In this document: in pieces, positions 25,280 to 35,935 of the stretch
How positions within the stretch are numbered: position 1 is the first letter of the stretch
Layout: every line of letters starts with the position of its first letter
Assembly (NCBI RefSeq): GCF_963576615.1
Contig: NC_088711.1
Location: 24,708,182 to 24,772,181, forward strand
Direction: 5' to 3'
Source of the DNA: Watersipora subatra
Lineage: Eukaryota; Bryozoa; Gymnolaemata; Cheilostomatida; Watersiporidae
DNA length: 64,000 nt
The notes under the pieces: model-generated
The model's database searches: none
What the model was told of the DNA's origin: nothing
What the model saw: only the letters and a program-made list of their open reading frames with translations
Position numbers and translations under genes: made by a program

Positions 25280-26122
25280 CCCTTTTGCTGACAAAGACGC
25301 ATTTATGCATTTTCTAAGGTCGAGTGCCGTAGACACATTTTTGCGACTTTCCCAGCAATTGCGTTGTAACTTAATTTTATTATTCGTTGACAACATAACC
25401 CACGGTCTTTAGGACTATTATGAAATTGACAGTGTTGTCCGAAGATTTCTCTATAAAATTAGCCTAAAACAACGAAGCAATTTTAAATTTTTGTTTGAGA
25501 ATTTCCAACGACTTTCCCAGCAATTGCGTTGTAACTTAATTTTATTATTCGTTGACAATATAACCCACGGTCTTTAGGACTATTATGAAATTGACAGTGT
25601 TGTCCGAAGATTTCTCTATAAAATTAGCCTAAAACAACAAAGCTATTTTAAATTTTTGTTTGAGAATTTCCAACCTAAAAACAAACATTTTTTGTGTAAG
25701 TTTTGTTAAGTACCGCGCGAGTCAGAAAACAGGTAATTAGTTTATGTTGATGACATTATAGCCAATTCAGATTCAGATTTCCATGATTATATAGATAATT
25801 AAAGTAGCAGCACTGTCTCTGATAGTGGTGAAATTATTAGTTTTGTAAGAGTAAGGAACATTATGGAGGATCGTTTTAGTTTCGCAGCAATCGCAGCTTC
25901 ACATAGCTTTATCATAGCACAAAGTATAAATACATTGAATTTTTTGCAAAGCAACTTTGATTAAAATGTTGGCAAAATAAAATATGTAAAACAAATGTTC
26001 TAGATAATGTTTGAAATTGAAAAAATATCGTATACATATCATGAAGCAATATCGGTAATTTTCGGTAAAATGACTGGCACTAGGCCGATAGCTGAATTTG
26101 TACATGGTTGGCAGTGAAAGGG
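25280..26122. mobile_element. piggyBac-like miniature element, 843 bp
   Basis: TTAA at 25276-25279 and 26123-26126. Ends cccttttgctgac and, inverted, ccctttcactgcc; CCCTTT ends with TTAA targets fit piggyBac. A short acidic remnant (IIANSDSDFHDYIDN, 25750-25800, plus strand) resembles the N-terminus of piggyBac transposases. It contains a 165-bp tandem duplication. Confidence 0.72.
25344..25673. repeat. 165-bp tandem duplication
   Basis: Two head-to-tail units starting cgactttcccagcaattgcg (25344-25508, 25509-25673) differ at only about three positions, so the duplication is recent. It lies inside the piggyBac-like element. Confidence 0.93.
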
Positions 26123-26126
26123 TTAA

Positions 26127-26822
26127 TATCATTATCGGCTGTTAGTTTTTTTTTGGGTTCTTTAAGGCTAAACAGAACCACTAATGGTAACTAACAATAC
26201 GTCATCTTTTTATACTCTAAAACCATCATGGCTCATTTAATAATCTTTGAAAATTGGCAATTTTCTATTAATTTTATGTATGCAGCTATTAAAATTACTT
26301 TGCCATTTTACTACGCTATGACGATTAATATAACTAGTTCAACTATAAATTCAATATTCTCTCTTTAGAATACATAATCACCTCTCAAAATAACGTTCAT
26401 TGTTAACCTTAGAACAAAATGGTAAATATCTTGATCAATTTAAGAACCAAGTGCATGCATACAAATTTGTGTGCATTACAAAAAAACATCAAATTGAATG
26501 ATCTTTCTTTTATCGCATACTTAAACAACACTTGAAAAAGTTTTACTGTCAAACTATGTACAAAATGTTACTCAATTTGTAGCATGTAACAAACAACTTT
26601 CAATTTGCATACTTAAATCTGTTTAAAACGTACCAATCCACAATCTACAGCGTTTACTGTATCAATAATTTTATAACTAATTGTATGAAAGACTCTGGAT
26701 ATCACTTGGAGCACCCCATGTAAATTTTTTACTAATTTTTTGAATCGCCTTAGATCTGGTGTTTGGGGCCTCTGAGTTGTTCATGTAACAATGGTGATTA
26801 TTATATCTACTCATATTACCAC
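26127..26822. other. Intron 11 sequence
   Basis: No feature seen apart from chance open frames on the far side of exon 11. Confidence 0.5.
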
Positions 26823-26929
26823 CTTGACACTTGTGAGCTCTGGCTGCCAGTCCTTGAAGACTGATTAGTCTTAGATGATTTTCCATCTTTTTTCTGAGGT
26901 ACTGGTTTTTGTAGCTCAGTAAAAGGTAA
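26823..26929 (-). CDS. RNF213-like exon 11, Ser/Lys/Gln linker
   Basis: The acceptor is ctgttttag. It enters in phase 0 and leaves in phase 2, exactly what is needed between exons 10 and 12. It encodes about 35 polar residues (LPFTELQKPVPQKKDGKSSK). A second possible donor 3 nt further on (gtaata) leaves the same phase, so the 3' edge could be 26820. Another open frame across this stretch, starting MENHLRL, is a shadow. Confidence 0.65.
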
Positions 26930-27027
26930 CTAAAACAGACATCAGTGCTCTATCAGTAGAAGCAGGACAATTGCTGTTAGCTAAAAATAACATTGAAGGG
27001 AATATACAAGATATATGAAATACTTAC

Positions 27028-27341
27028 AGGGTCAATCTGCAGCTTTGCAAATATGAGATCCATCGTTGGTGACCACTTATTGAAAACATTTCTCATTTGA
27101 TTTTTCTTCTCATTCAGCGTCTTCTTTGTATGCCGCGTAGATTTGATTGAATCTTGCTTCAAAATATCCTTGTAGTCATTGTGAGCTCTCTGAACAGCTG
27201 CATATGCTTCGTTAAAGTCTTGCTCCTCCTTTGGGCTCAGTCGATTTTTTCTATTTCCTTCTTTCAACTGTTGCAGCTTGTCTTTAAGTTTTAAGAAAGC
27301 ATTCACCACATCTTTTCCATCCTCAGTAGATGCGTCCATCT
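27028..27341 (-). CDS. RNF213-like exon 10, charged helical region
   Basis: The acceptor is cctgtag and the donor gtaagt; it enters in phase 1 and leaves in phase 0. It encodes 105 residues, very rich in Lys, Glu, Asp, Asn and Gln with regularly spaced Leu/Phe/Val (KLKDKLQQLKEGNRK; NEKKNQMRNVFNKW). It probably forms one or two long helices. Position before the CBM20 module suggests a helical spacer. Confidence 0.75.
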
Positions 27342-28664
27342 CTACAGGATAGGGTTAACTGTATTCAAGCATAACAGATTACTAGCAACTCATTGTTCCA
27401 GTAGAGATTACATAATCACTGATATAACAAACATTGCAAAAACGACTTTATTACATAGATTTAAAATTTTCAAAAACCATAGTCAACTGTTTCTGAATAA
27501 GAGGTTGTATTAACATGCGTTTTTAATAGCAAACATATCAGGGTAACCAACCCTTATGAGTACCTTGTAATTTAAAACTTGACAGCATATGCCTTTGATT
27601 AACCAGTTAACTTTTGTTTACGATTCATTAATATTGATGCTTAAATGTGGCAATCAAAAATGAAGCAATCAATTAGTAATCAAAAAGGGGCCAATATGAA
27701 GCTTCTGCTTGCAATCCATCATTTTTCGTGTCGAAAAACTGATTTCATTGACAGCATTCACGGAGAAACTTACTGAAAAAGCTATCAAACTACTTGAATC
27801 GGAATAATTTTTGCATGAAGAAGCATCAGCAAGGTTGGAATCATTAGAAAACACGATGAAAATATTAAAAAATAAGATTAAAGTTGCAAGACCTAATGAT
27901 TTAGACAATTCCATATCATCTTACAAATTACACCATGAATGTTTTCTCTGTCTTTCTAATGCTGACATGATTGATTCAGTTCTGAAGCGGATATAGCTTT
28001 CAATGTCATCTCAAATATTGTAAAATTATGGGTTCTCAAAGTTGTACAAACCACAGTGATGGAAAACAGCATAACTTTGCGAGAACCATTCCAATGCTCG
28101 CAAAAATATTAAACGTACTCTCATACAAGGATAAAAATTAATGTTTGGTTTATCTATGTGCTATATTCATTGTAGTTTTGAAACACTAAAAGTGATTCAT
28201 AACAATTCTAGCTTCTTCTATAACAATGCTTCACTAACTAACCAACCCCATTGGTCTGACAACTATCAACATATTTACGGAATGTTTTACATGAATTATT
28301 TATTTTAAATTTCCGCAACAATTGGTCAATTGAGTTTTGAGCGAGATATGCTCAATTAATGGCTAATGCACACACTTTAAATTCCACACAAACAAGCATT
28401 GCCCAATCTCATGGCGACAAACACCTTTTGCAAAACACCAAAAATGATCAATATTTTTGTGTTTCTAGCACTGAAATAGATCAACTATCTGTCAGTCGCA
28501 CATTTTCGCTCACAAATGAATTTTTTTGTAAATGCAATGCTTAAACTTAGTCACTATGCCATACACCTAATTTCATTAAAAACTTGTCCTTTCCAACTAG
28601 TGCGCATTGCAGTAAAAAATAAATAAGCTCGCCGCAAGCCTACTCACCTATCTTCTATCTAATG
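27342..28664. other. Intron 9 sequence left of the Harbinger element
   Basis: No coding or repeat structure that I can support. Open frames at 27669-27914, 27811-27996 and 28359-28544 lack motifs and splice context. Confidence 0.5.
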
Positions 28665-28840
28665 TATATATATATATATAAATCTCAAAGTTTGTGTATG
28701 TATGTGGGTACTTTGGTAAGTCCGGTAATGGCTATTAAAACTTTGGATTAGAATCTCACTTCCTGCTGGATTTGAAATCAAGGAGAATGCAATCGCAAGT
28801 TCATAATCCAATTGTTTAATCACAAGTCTACGAAGGCTTC
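28665..28840 (-). repeat. SINE-like element, TA-rich tail at 28665
   Basis: It begins with (ta)n then aatctcaaagtttgtg, the same head as copies at 12140 and 34790. On the minus strand ttgatttcaaatcc (about 28768-28781) resembles a tRNA B box. The A box is poor. Confidence 0.4.
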
Positions 28841-29236
28841 TACGATTCATAGCTCTTACTATATACTGTATACACTGTTTTCCCGATTTCACAAGCTAAA
28901 TGACGTATTAATTAAAATTCTATGAATTCAATGAACTCTATGAAATATATGATGCTTTTTTTCGTAATGGTGCGTTTACACTGGCCGATTTTGTCACCGA
29001 TTTTGTCGTGCACAGACAAATTTTATGAGTCGGTGTCGGTAGGTGTGAACAGAAAAATCGGTGTCGGCACCGATCTGAAAGTCGGTGTCGGAGCTACCCA
29101 GCAGTGCCCGGTTGCACCGACAAGTCGGACGCTCATCAGCCAATCAGAAGCTAGGAGCCCCTGGTTAAATGAGCCTAGGCTTTAATGAGAGGCCTAGGGC
29201 TAGGTTTATTAGCGCTCTTTATGATAGTTAACCAGC

Positions 29237-31306
29237 ATGGCTAGTAACGATGTGAACGCGAGAGTTCCAAAAAATCAAGTGAGTTCGTTAATAAAACAAA
29301 TAGATACAGACTTGTTTATTGAGCAACTAGAATCGAGACGGTTTATTTGGAACCACCGGCTTCCAGAAGCCCACACGAAGGCTCAAGAATCCTATGTTTC
29401 GCTGGCCCAATCAATGAATTCGACTGGTAAGTTGCTGTAACTTTTATTTAAATTGATTAAAAGTGATTAGCCTGTTGTACGACTACTACTAATACTACTA
29501 CTATTTCTACTAATAGAACTACTGTAAAGGAATTCGCCAGTCTTCACTTGGCACGATCTAGATTATTTCAAACAGAAATAAATTGCGTGTGATAAAATAT
29601 TTACAGACAAAATATATGCAAGCATATAATTACAAGAAGTGTAAAGTATTGGCCCGGTGTCCACCACACTACTACCACTAATATACATTCACCATTCAAT
29701 CTGCTTCATTATTAATTAATAATTACGAAAGAACTGTACGTACAGTTCTTTGTTCGGATTTTCATCATTCTTTCATTGCCTCATTCATTCATTGCTCGGT
29801 ATTTTATTCATTCCTTGAATGATTATGCATTTAATAAAATTTGTTTATTCACTTTCCTCAAAATGAAGTTGTGTAGATGTGGCATGGACATAGCAACAAT
29901 ATCACCATGTGTTCTGTCAGGCTTTACATGGCTACTCACCAACTGTTATCACTGTCACTATATATTACATTCTGTTTATTTTACAGTACAACTAATGAAA
30001 GCTAAATATGCCAATATCAGGACATATTTTGTAAAGAAGTACAAAATGGTGCAGCAGAGCAGCCGCTCTGGCGCGGGAGCAGCTCAAGTATATACGCCTT
30101 CGTGGCCATACTATGAGCGCCTCTTATTTTTGAGTAGCACTGTAGATATACAGGAAACAGTATCTTCCATTGCACCACAGCCAGAGCCTGTAGTGGAGGA
30201 TAACCTGCCGGTAAGTCTAGTATGTTCCTGTAATATTAATATATATGTGCTCAGCTTTCAGTGAGTCAAGGTTCTTGCGTGATTAATCGCTGATAATGAA
30301 TCCATGCTTTGCTAAATCAATGTCTTTTCCTTTTAGGACTCTGATGATAATGATGATATGCTTAGTACAGCAAGTACCTCAGCACCACCACCATCTACCT
30401 CAGTGGGATCTGTTGCAGCTTCCACTATAGCTGGACGAAGTGGTCGGAAAAGGTCCAAGCCTACTTCTGCTACCGCTGCTGTTGCTGAGCAAATGACCTC
30501 CACATTCCGAGAGATGGTGGAGGAAAAGAAGAAGAAGGCCACTAATGACTATTCACATTTCGGAGCAAATTTTGCGACTCAGATAAACTTACTACCAACA
30601 CCATTTCAGAGGTCAACTGCCATGGTACAAATCCAACAGCTCCTTCACAACATCGCTTTCAATATGGCAGATATTCAACGATCACCCTACACCCAGCCTC
30701 AATCCCAGTACAATCCTGTTCCAACCCAATTCAATCATGGCCCAGCCCAATCATATGTAACACAAATCCAATCACCCCTATTCAATCCTGGCCCAGCACA
30801 AACAACCCAAATCCAATCACCCCTATTCAATCCTGGCCCAGCACAAACAACCCAAATCCAATCACCCCCATTCAATCCTGGCCCAGCCCCATCACATGCA
30901 ACTCAAACCAAATCACTCCCATTCAATCACGACCCAGCCCAATCACCTGCAGCTCAAATCCAATCACCCCTATTCAATCCTGGCCCAGCACAAACAACCC
31001 AAATCCAATCACCCCCATTCAATCCTGGCCCAGCCCCCATCACATGCAACTCAAACCAAATCACTCCCATTCAATCACGACCCAGCCCAATCACCTGCAG
31101 CTCAAATCCAATCACCCCTATTCAATCCTGGCCCAGCACAAACAACCCAAATCCAATCACCCCCATTCAATCCTGGCCCAGCCCAATCACCTGCAGCTCA
31201 AATCCAATCACCCCTATTCAATCCTGGCCCAGCACAAACAACCCAAATCCAATCACCCCCATTCAATCATGGCCCAGCCCCATCACCCCAAAATCAAGAA
31301 ATCTGA
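29237..31306 (+). CDS. Harbinger-associated MADF-domain DNA-binding protein
   Basis: Three exons: 29237-29426, 29987-30210 and 30337 onward (donors gtaagt and gtaagt; acceptors ttttacag and ccttttag). Residues 10-115 form a MADF domain: DTDLFIEQLESRRFIWN, then VQLMKAKYANIRTYFVKKYK and WPYYERLLFL, which match the helix-turn-helix pattern with its conserved Trp residues. An acidic Ser-rich stretch, a basic patch (RSGRKRSKP) and a helical segment follow. The C-terminus is a Pro/Gln-rich tandem repeat (30700-31290). An extra C in a run near 31035 shifts the frame; the shifted frame runs to 31398 while the parental one would stop at 31306. In this superfamily the partner binds subterminal sites and helps recruit the transposase. 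Confidence 0.85.
30700..31290 (+). repeat. Coding tandem repeat in the MADF protein
   Basis: Imperfect units built on caatccaatcacccctattc and aatcctggcccagc, in higher-order arrays of about 42-45 and 140 bp. They encode Pro/Gln/Asn-rich peptide repeats such as QIQSPLFNPGPAQTT. Confidence 0.88.
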
Positions 31307-31440
31307 ATATGTGTATATATGTCTTAGTGGATATTAAAATAAACATGAACATGTTCCTTGAACACATGATAACTATTATTATGTGTATATTATTATAACA
31401 TTATACTACATGTACTATATAAGCCAAATATATTATAATC

Positions 31441-33669
31441 CTAAAGCTGTGGCACCATTCGTTCCTGCCAAGAGACAGCTCCTATAGTGTTAAAATAATG
31501 ACAATATTCATCACGGACTCGGCTTGCTGCTGCAGTCGGCCTTAGAGCAATTGGGGCAAGTCCTGGCAGCTGTTCACCATAATCTTGAGTCTCATCATTT
31601 TGAGTCTGAGGTGGTGCACCTCGTGGTGGTGTTCTCGATTTCCTCAGGATGTTGTGCAAGATGCAACAAGCCAAAACTAAAGTTTTTGTCTTTTCTGGCT
31701 CCAGATCAATCCTGCGCAGTAAAATTCGCCAAGTATTTGAAAGAATACCGAAAGAATTTTCGATCAATCTTCTCAGTCTTGAGAGTCTGTAGTTGAATAT
31801 CTGTAATAGATATATTTAATTATATAATAAATATATAATTATATTACAAATAGATATATTGTGATTATATATCACAAGACTATTCATACACACACCCTTC
31901 GCTCATGATTCAAAGTGCGTTTTGGATAAGGTCGCATAAGATTGGTTTGTAGCTGGAATGCCTCATCCGCCAAGATGACATGTGGTAGAGCCTGATTGGA
32001 ATTGGGGGGACATCGATCAGCGGGAAAGTTTAGGGTGTTGCCTTCAATTCCCAGCTGCAAGGTGGATCTCCCAAATACACCACCATCTGAAGCTCTACCT
32101 TGTGCTCCAACATCAACATAAGTGAATCTGAAAGCATAAATTTAACCACTTGAAATATTGCTCACCATACTCTTGAAGTATTAAACTATTAACATGCAAT
32201 GTTTGGTTCTGGTGAGTTCAAGATGGATGGGTGGTCCAACCATGATTGTCATGCTTGAAAAAGTATCAAAAGATTGCACACACGCAGTAGTTAGTTTTAT
32301 TGTTAGTTACACTCACGAATAATTGGCATCACACATAGCCATGAGTATTATTGACTCCTGTGTTTTATAATTGTGATATTCAGACCCTGCATGCCAAGGC
32401 TTCGTCATGATGATATGCTTCCCATCAAGAGCGCCTGCAACAAAAGGACACAGTTTGTATGTGTGTATGTGTGCGCATGGCTTGAATAATTTGGAATTTT
32501 CACAGAACCCACCCAGTGCATTAGGAAAGTTCCAATTGTCCTCTAGTTGCCTGGAAATCTCAATCCATTCTTGCTCTGTGGTAGGTGTCCTGAGATAATC
32601 AGCGCACAAAGATGTGTAAATGGCGTGGCATGTTTCAGGTATGATTGCAGACAGGGAGGCGACAGATATACACCAATCATAATGGAGTTGTGTCATACTT
32701 GTCCCAGTCGCTAAATACCTCAGTGTCACCATCAGTCTTTGTTCAGCACTTATGCTGACTCGGAGTGCAGTGTTCTCCTTGGCTATAAGGGGTTCTACCT
32801 TCTTTAATATCATATCAAATTGCTTCCGTGTCATTCGGAAATAATTTCTAAATGTTCCAACACGATTTGATGGAAGTCCACTGTCATCATCATCGTTATC
32901 GTCATCATCATGTATCAGTAGAGGCACAGTGGCATAATAAGCACCATTATTTTGCCTTGAGCTTGTGATGGGGCCTGTCCATGTACGGTTCTTCCGCCTA
33001 TCTGAATGGTTCTGCATAAAACACATGAGAAGATTGAGACCACTAAATGACGGAATAATATCATCATTAAACATACTCACACTCTGACCAACAACTTTGG
33101 TACCAGCCATCACCGAAAATTGACCTCAGTTAAGCTATTGAAAACCATTACATCTTACATCTTCTTCATAGAACGTACTAGAGCCGGTTGCGGCAAGCGG
33201 CACGCCTCATATGTTGAGCAGTTAACACTAGATAATATTGTTATTTATTGCCATATTAGCAAATAATTGTTTATTGTTGATGTGATATACAGTTTTTAAA
33301 TTCACGAACAGTCTTTGGTAATAAGCTGTTGTGATAAACAGACGTTCTTGCATATATAGTAGGAGGATCGCCTTTTCCATTAGCAGTTATATTATAGTAG
33401 TGAGTGTAATAATATTATTTAAATAAATAGTAGTAGACTAGACTGGTACGTATGTTGATAGCAGTCGTGACACGCAAACGTACACTAAAAAGCTACTTGC
33501 GTACACACACAAAACAGTAACTAATAACTAGTACTACTGCTACCAACAAACAACAACAAAATAAATATATCAAACAAACCTGTTCTTCCTCCTCCATCAT
33601 ACAGACTGTCAGAGCTGCTGCAGCCGAGCCTGCCATCAACAAAATTTCATCGTCATCGGAAGACTCCAT
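31441..33669 (-). CDS. PIF/Harbinger DDE transposase
   Basis: Five exons on minus: 33669-33580, 33011-32513, 32434-32317, 32127-31896 and 31800-31441. All junctions are GT-AG and in phase, giving 1299 nt (432 residues plus stop). The start is the ATG at 33669 in a short exon encoding MESSDDDEILLMAG. The open frame also reaches an ATG at 33110, but the acceptor at 33012-33013 and the usual family N-terminus argue for the upstream exon. Catalytic acidic residues fall in GALDGKHI, YVDVGAQGRASDGG and ILADEAFQL. The tail YRLSRLRRLIENSFGIL...LHNILR is family-typical. The 78-bp intron at 32435-32512 has no stop, which hides it from a simple ORF scan. No disabling change was seen. Confidence 0.93.
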
Positions 33670-33964
33670 ACGGCATACAGTAGTTGCTTCTAGCGGTAGT
33701 AGTAGTAGGAGCAGCAGTAGTAGTCTAGTACTGGTGTATAATTTTTCACATCAAGCGCGTTGATTTTTATTCGTACTCGTCTTCGAGGGGTCGGGTGAAG
33801 GTCAGAACGGCGAAGCGCTGTGATTGGCTGTTGCTACCGACAAAAATAGTTCGATCGTTGCTGTGTAAAGGGGGAGTCGGTGTCGGTACCCATGCGTGAA
33901 ATGTCGGAGGTACCTGTCTGAGTCGGGGGTATTGGAGTCGGTGTCGGCCAGTGTAAACGCACCA

Positions 33965-34547
33965 TAAGGCTCAATTTCTAAATCGGTAAAGGCTAATACT
34001 TTTCACGTGGACAATTGTATTATCTCGAGTAGGAATAGCCTGCACATTCTCTCTCAGTTCGGTCAGACAAAGTACCAGACAAAAACAGTCTGGTATCTCA
34101 TTTTCACCTCTCGATACTGATACAAATGTAAAAATGAGGTATCGTACCGTTTGAGTGATTCATGATTGAAAAAGTCATGATTGACTTTTTGGCATACTAG
34201 ACCTTATTCAAGCAAAATAATGTGTGTGCCAACTGTTCGGTCTGTCAGATGAGAGCTAATATGATAATGGGCTTTTCAATGCTTTTTATTGCATCAACAC
34301 TGATGCAGTAATTATTGTAGCCCCGGGTCTAAGGGTTGCAGAGAACTTCCACAATTCTTCAGTTTCTTTAAAAAGCTAAAGCATCAAAACAAAAACACAA
34401 CTCACAGAAGAGTTTTGATATTTAAATCCAAAAGGAATTGTGGTATGTGTTGTAAAGTGTGAAAAAGTGTTGAAAAGTGTGAAAACCAGGTGTTGAAAAG
34501 TTCTAAAGGCTGTTGCGTTTACCTCCCTAAATGTTGATTTTTTAAAA
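33965..34547. other. Intron 9 sequence right of the Harbinger element
   Basis: Nothing recognisable except a short inverted pair near 34085-34145 (gataccagac type motifs). Confidence 0.4.
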
Positions 34548-34775
34548 CTTGAATGTGGGTGACCAATCATTGTTTGTGGGTGGCCAACCCTTGCTTGTGG
34601 ATGGCCCACCCTTGCTTGTAGATGGCCCACCCTTGCTTGTGGGTGGCCCACCCTTGCTTGTGGGTGGCCCACTCTTGCTTGTGGGTAGCCTATTCTTGTT
34701 CAAGGTGACCTATCCTTGTTTATGGGTGGCCTACTCTTGTTTGTGGGTGGTCTACTTCGTTTGTGGGTGGTCTAC
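34548..34775. repeat. Minisatellite, about 21 bp x 11
   Basis: Units of gtgggtggcccacccttgct plus t, degenerating to the right (ggcctactcttgttt). Open frames on both strands here are artefacts of the 21-bp period. Confidence 0.9.
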
Positions 34776-34825
34776 AGTTGACTCTAGTATATATATGAAT
34801 CTAAGTGTTCTGTTGTTAGTTAATC

Positions 34826-34872
34826 TGTTGTATGTCCAGTTATAGCAAAAACTATAACCAGACATACAACAG
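34826..34872. repeat. Short inverted repeat in a SINE-like fragment
   Basis: ctgttgtatgtccagttata is followed after about 7 nt by its near-complement. The preceding tatatatatgaatctaagtg resembles the TA-tail end of the SINE-like family. Confidence 0.6.
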
Positions 34873-35270
34873 ATGTACAGTTATAGTTAACCTGCCCATC
34901 TTAAATGGAGCATAGGACTGGTAGTGTACTACCAAAATATGTGCCCAGACTTTCCCAAAGTCCTATAAATATATGTATACATAGCATAAACCTAATTCAA
35001 CTCATGGCACACACAAATTTGGAACGGTACGTGTTGTCGATTAAAAATGAATTTTCTGCGCAAAATCTTTTATCACCTGTGTAACGCTGGGGATTCAACT
35101 AACCTAACCACAAAACAAAAATATATTTGATATAAATTTCACTGTTAAGCCCATCAACAAATGTCAGGGCGAAATTCTTATGAAAATCAAGAGAAGGCTG
35201 ACACGCTTTACTTTTTAACACAAAGCCTTTGCATTTTGAAAAAAAGATTTAGCTATATTACAAAAAGTTA

Positions 35271-35378
35271 GAATATGTGTGTTGGCAGTATTAGTTGTTA
35301 ATATATGTACATGTATAAAAGTTGGAATATGTGTGTTGGCAGTATTATTTGTTAATACATGTACATGTATAAAAGTTG
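35271..35378. repeat. 54-bp tandem duplication
   Basis: Two head-to-tail units beginning gaatatgtgtgttggcagta, with about three differences. Confidence 0.88.
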
Positions 35379-35550
35379 GCATATGTAAATGTTGTTGGTA
35401 CGGTGAGCAAGTCATGCTACAATCTATTTACCTGTTTCGAAAAGTGTTCAAGTCAAAACAATGACGGATGATAAAAATAAATATAAATGATCTATGAACT
35501 TTTTGAGTCACCAATGGAAATGAGTGTTCAATGTTATATTTGAATGTTAC

Positions 35551-35631
35551 CTGGCTTTGCAGGTTTTCTAGAGGTTGAGGTTTCTTCTTTATCAGGTTCA
35601 CCACCCTCATCACTTTGCATTGGTCTCTCAT
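35551..35631 (-). CDS. RNF213-like exon 9, acidic linker
   Basis: The acceptor is gtttgtctag and the donor gtaaca; it enters and leaves in phase 1. It encodes 27 residues, first acidic then Ser/Thr/Lys-rich (SDEGGEPDKEETSTSRKPAK). Confidence 0.65.
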
Positions 35632-35809
35632 CTAGACAAACGGAATGAGAGATAGAAATTCTGGAGAAAATTTCAGGAGACCATGAAATTAACTTATTTA
35701 CTAAAAGCTCGCTAATTGTGCCTGACAGAAGTGTAGCAGCAGTTAACACATTTTGCAAAACTCCAACTGATTACATACATAACTGAGTACATACTACTTA
35801 TTTAATCTT

Positions 35810-35935
35810 TACTATAATAAGAGCAGTGTCTGTCTGTGTGTCCAAAGCCATGCTAAGAGCATTAGAAAAAATGATTGCCTCACACGGGAATCAAACCCAG
35901 GGCATCAAATGCACAGGCAAGTGGCTACACCTACT
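35810..35935 (-). repeat. SINE-like element with tRNA B box
   Basis: On the minus strand gggtttgattcccg (35885-35898) is a good tRNA T-arm/B box, and gtagccacttgcc lies where an A box would be. The far end has a tactataataagagcagtg head of a kind I recall from mollusc repeats. No folded tRNA can be drawn, so it is not a functional tRNA gene. Confidence 0.5.

Larger units (their letters stand above)
28968..33964. mobile_element. PIF/Harbinger DNA transposon, 4997 bp, near-complete
   Basis: TAA target duplications at 28965-28967 and 33965-33967 flank perfect 21-bp inverted repeats beginning TGGTGCGTTTACACTGGCCG. Three-base TWA targets and two genes (a DDE transposase and a MADF/Myb-type DNA-binding partner) define PIF/Harbinger. 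Here the partner is on plus (29237-31306) and the transposase on minus (33669-31441), converging. Subterminal copies of GTCGGTGTCGG (29029, 29081, 33876, 33937) and one variant (29058) are probable protein-binding sites. The element sits in the intron between exons 9 and 10 of the RNF213-like gene. Confidence 0.95.

Noticed and set aside
26677-26886. 69-codon frame starting MENHLRL
   Set aside because: Overlaps exon 11 in a different frame. The exon 11 frame has acceptor and donor with the phases required by exons 10 and 12.
32313-33113. Single-exon 266-codon transposase
   Set aside because: Continuous only because a 78-bp intron lacks stops; splicing restores the conserved GALDGKHI block and the upstream first exon.
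34376-34845. Repeat-peptide genes on both strands
   Set aside because: Both frames are by-products of a 21-bp minisatellite; no splice or start context.
35810-35935. Functional tRNA gene
   Set aside because: A B-box match is present, but no cloverleaf with acceptor stem can be formed; it fits a SINE better.
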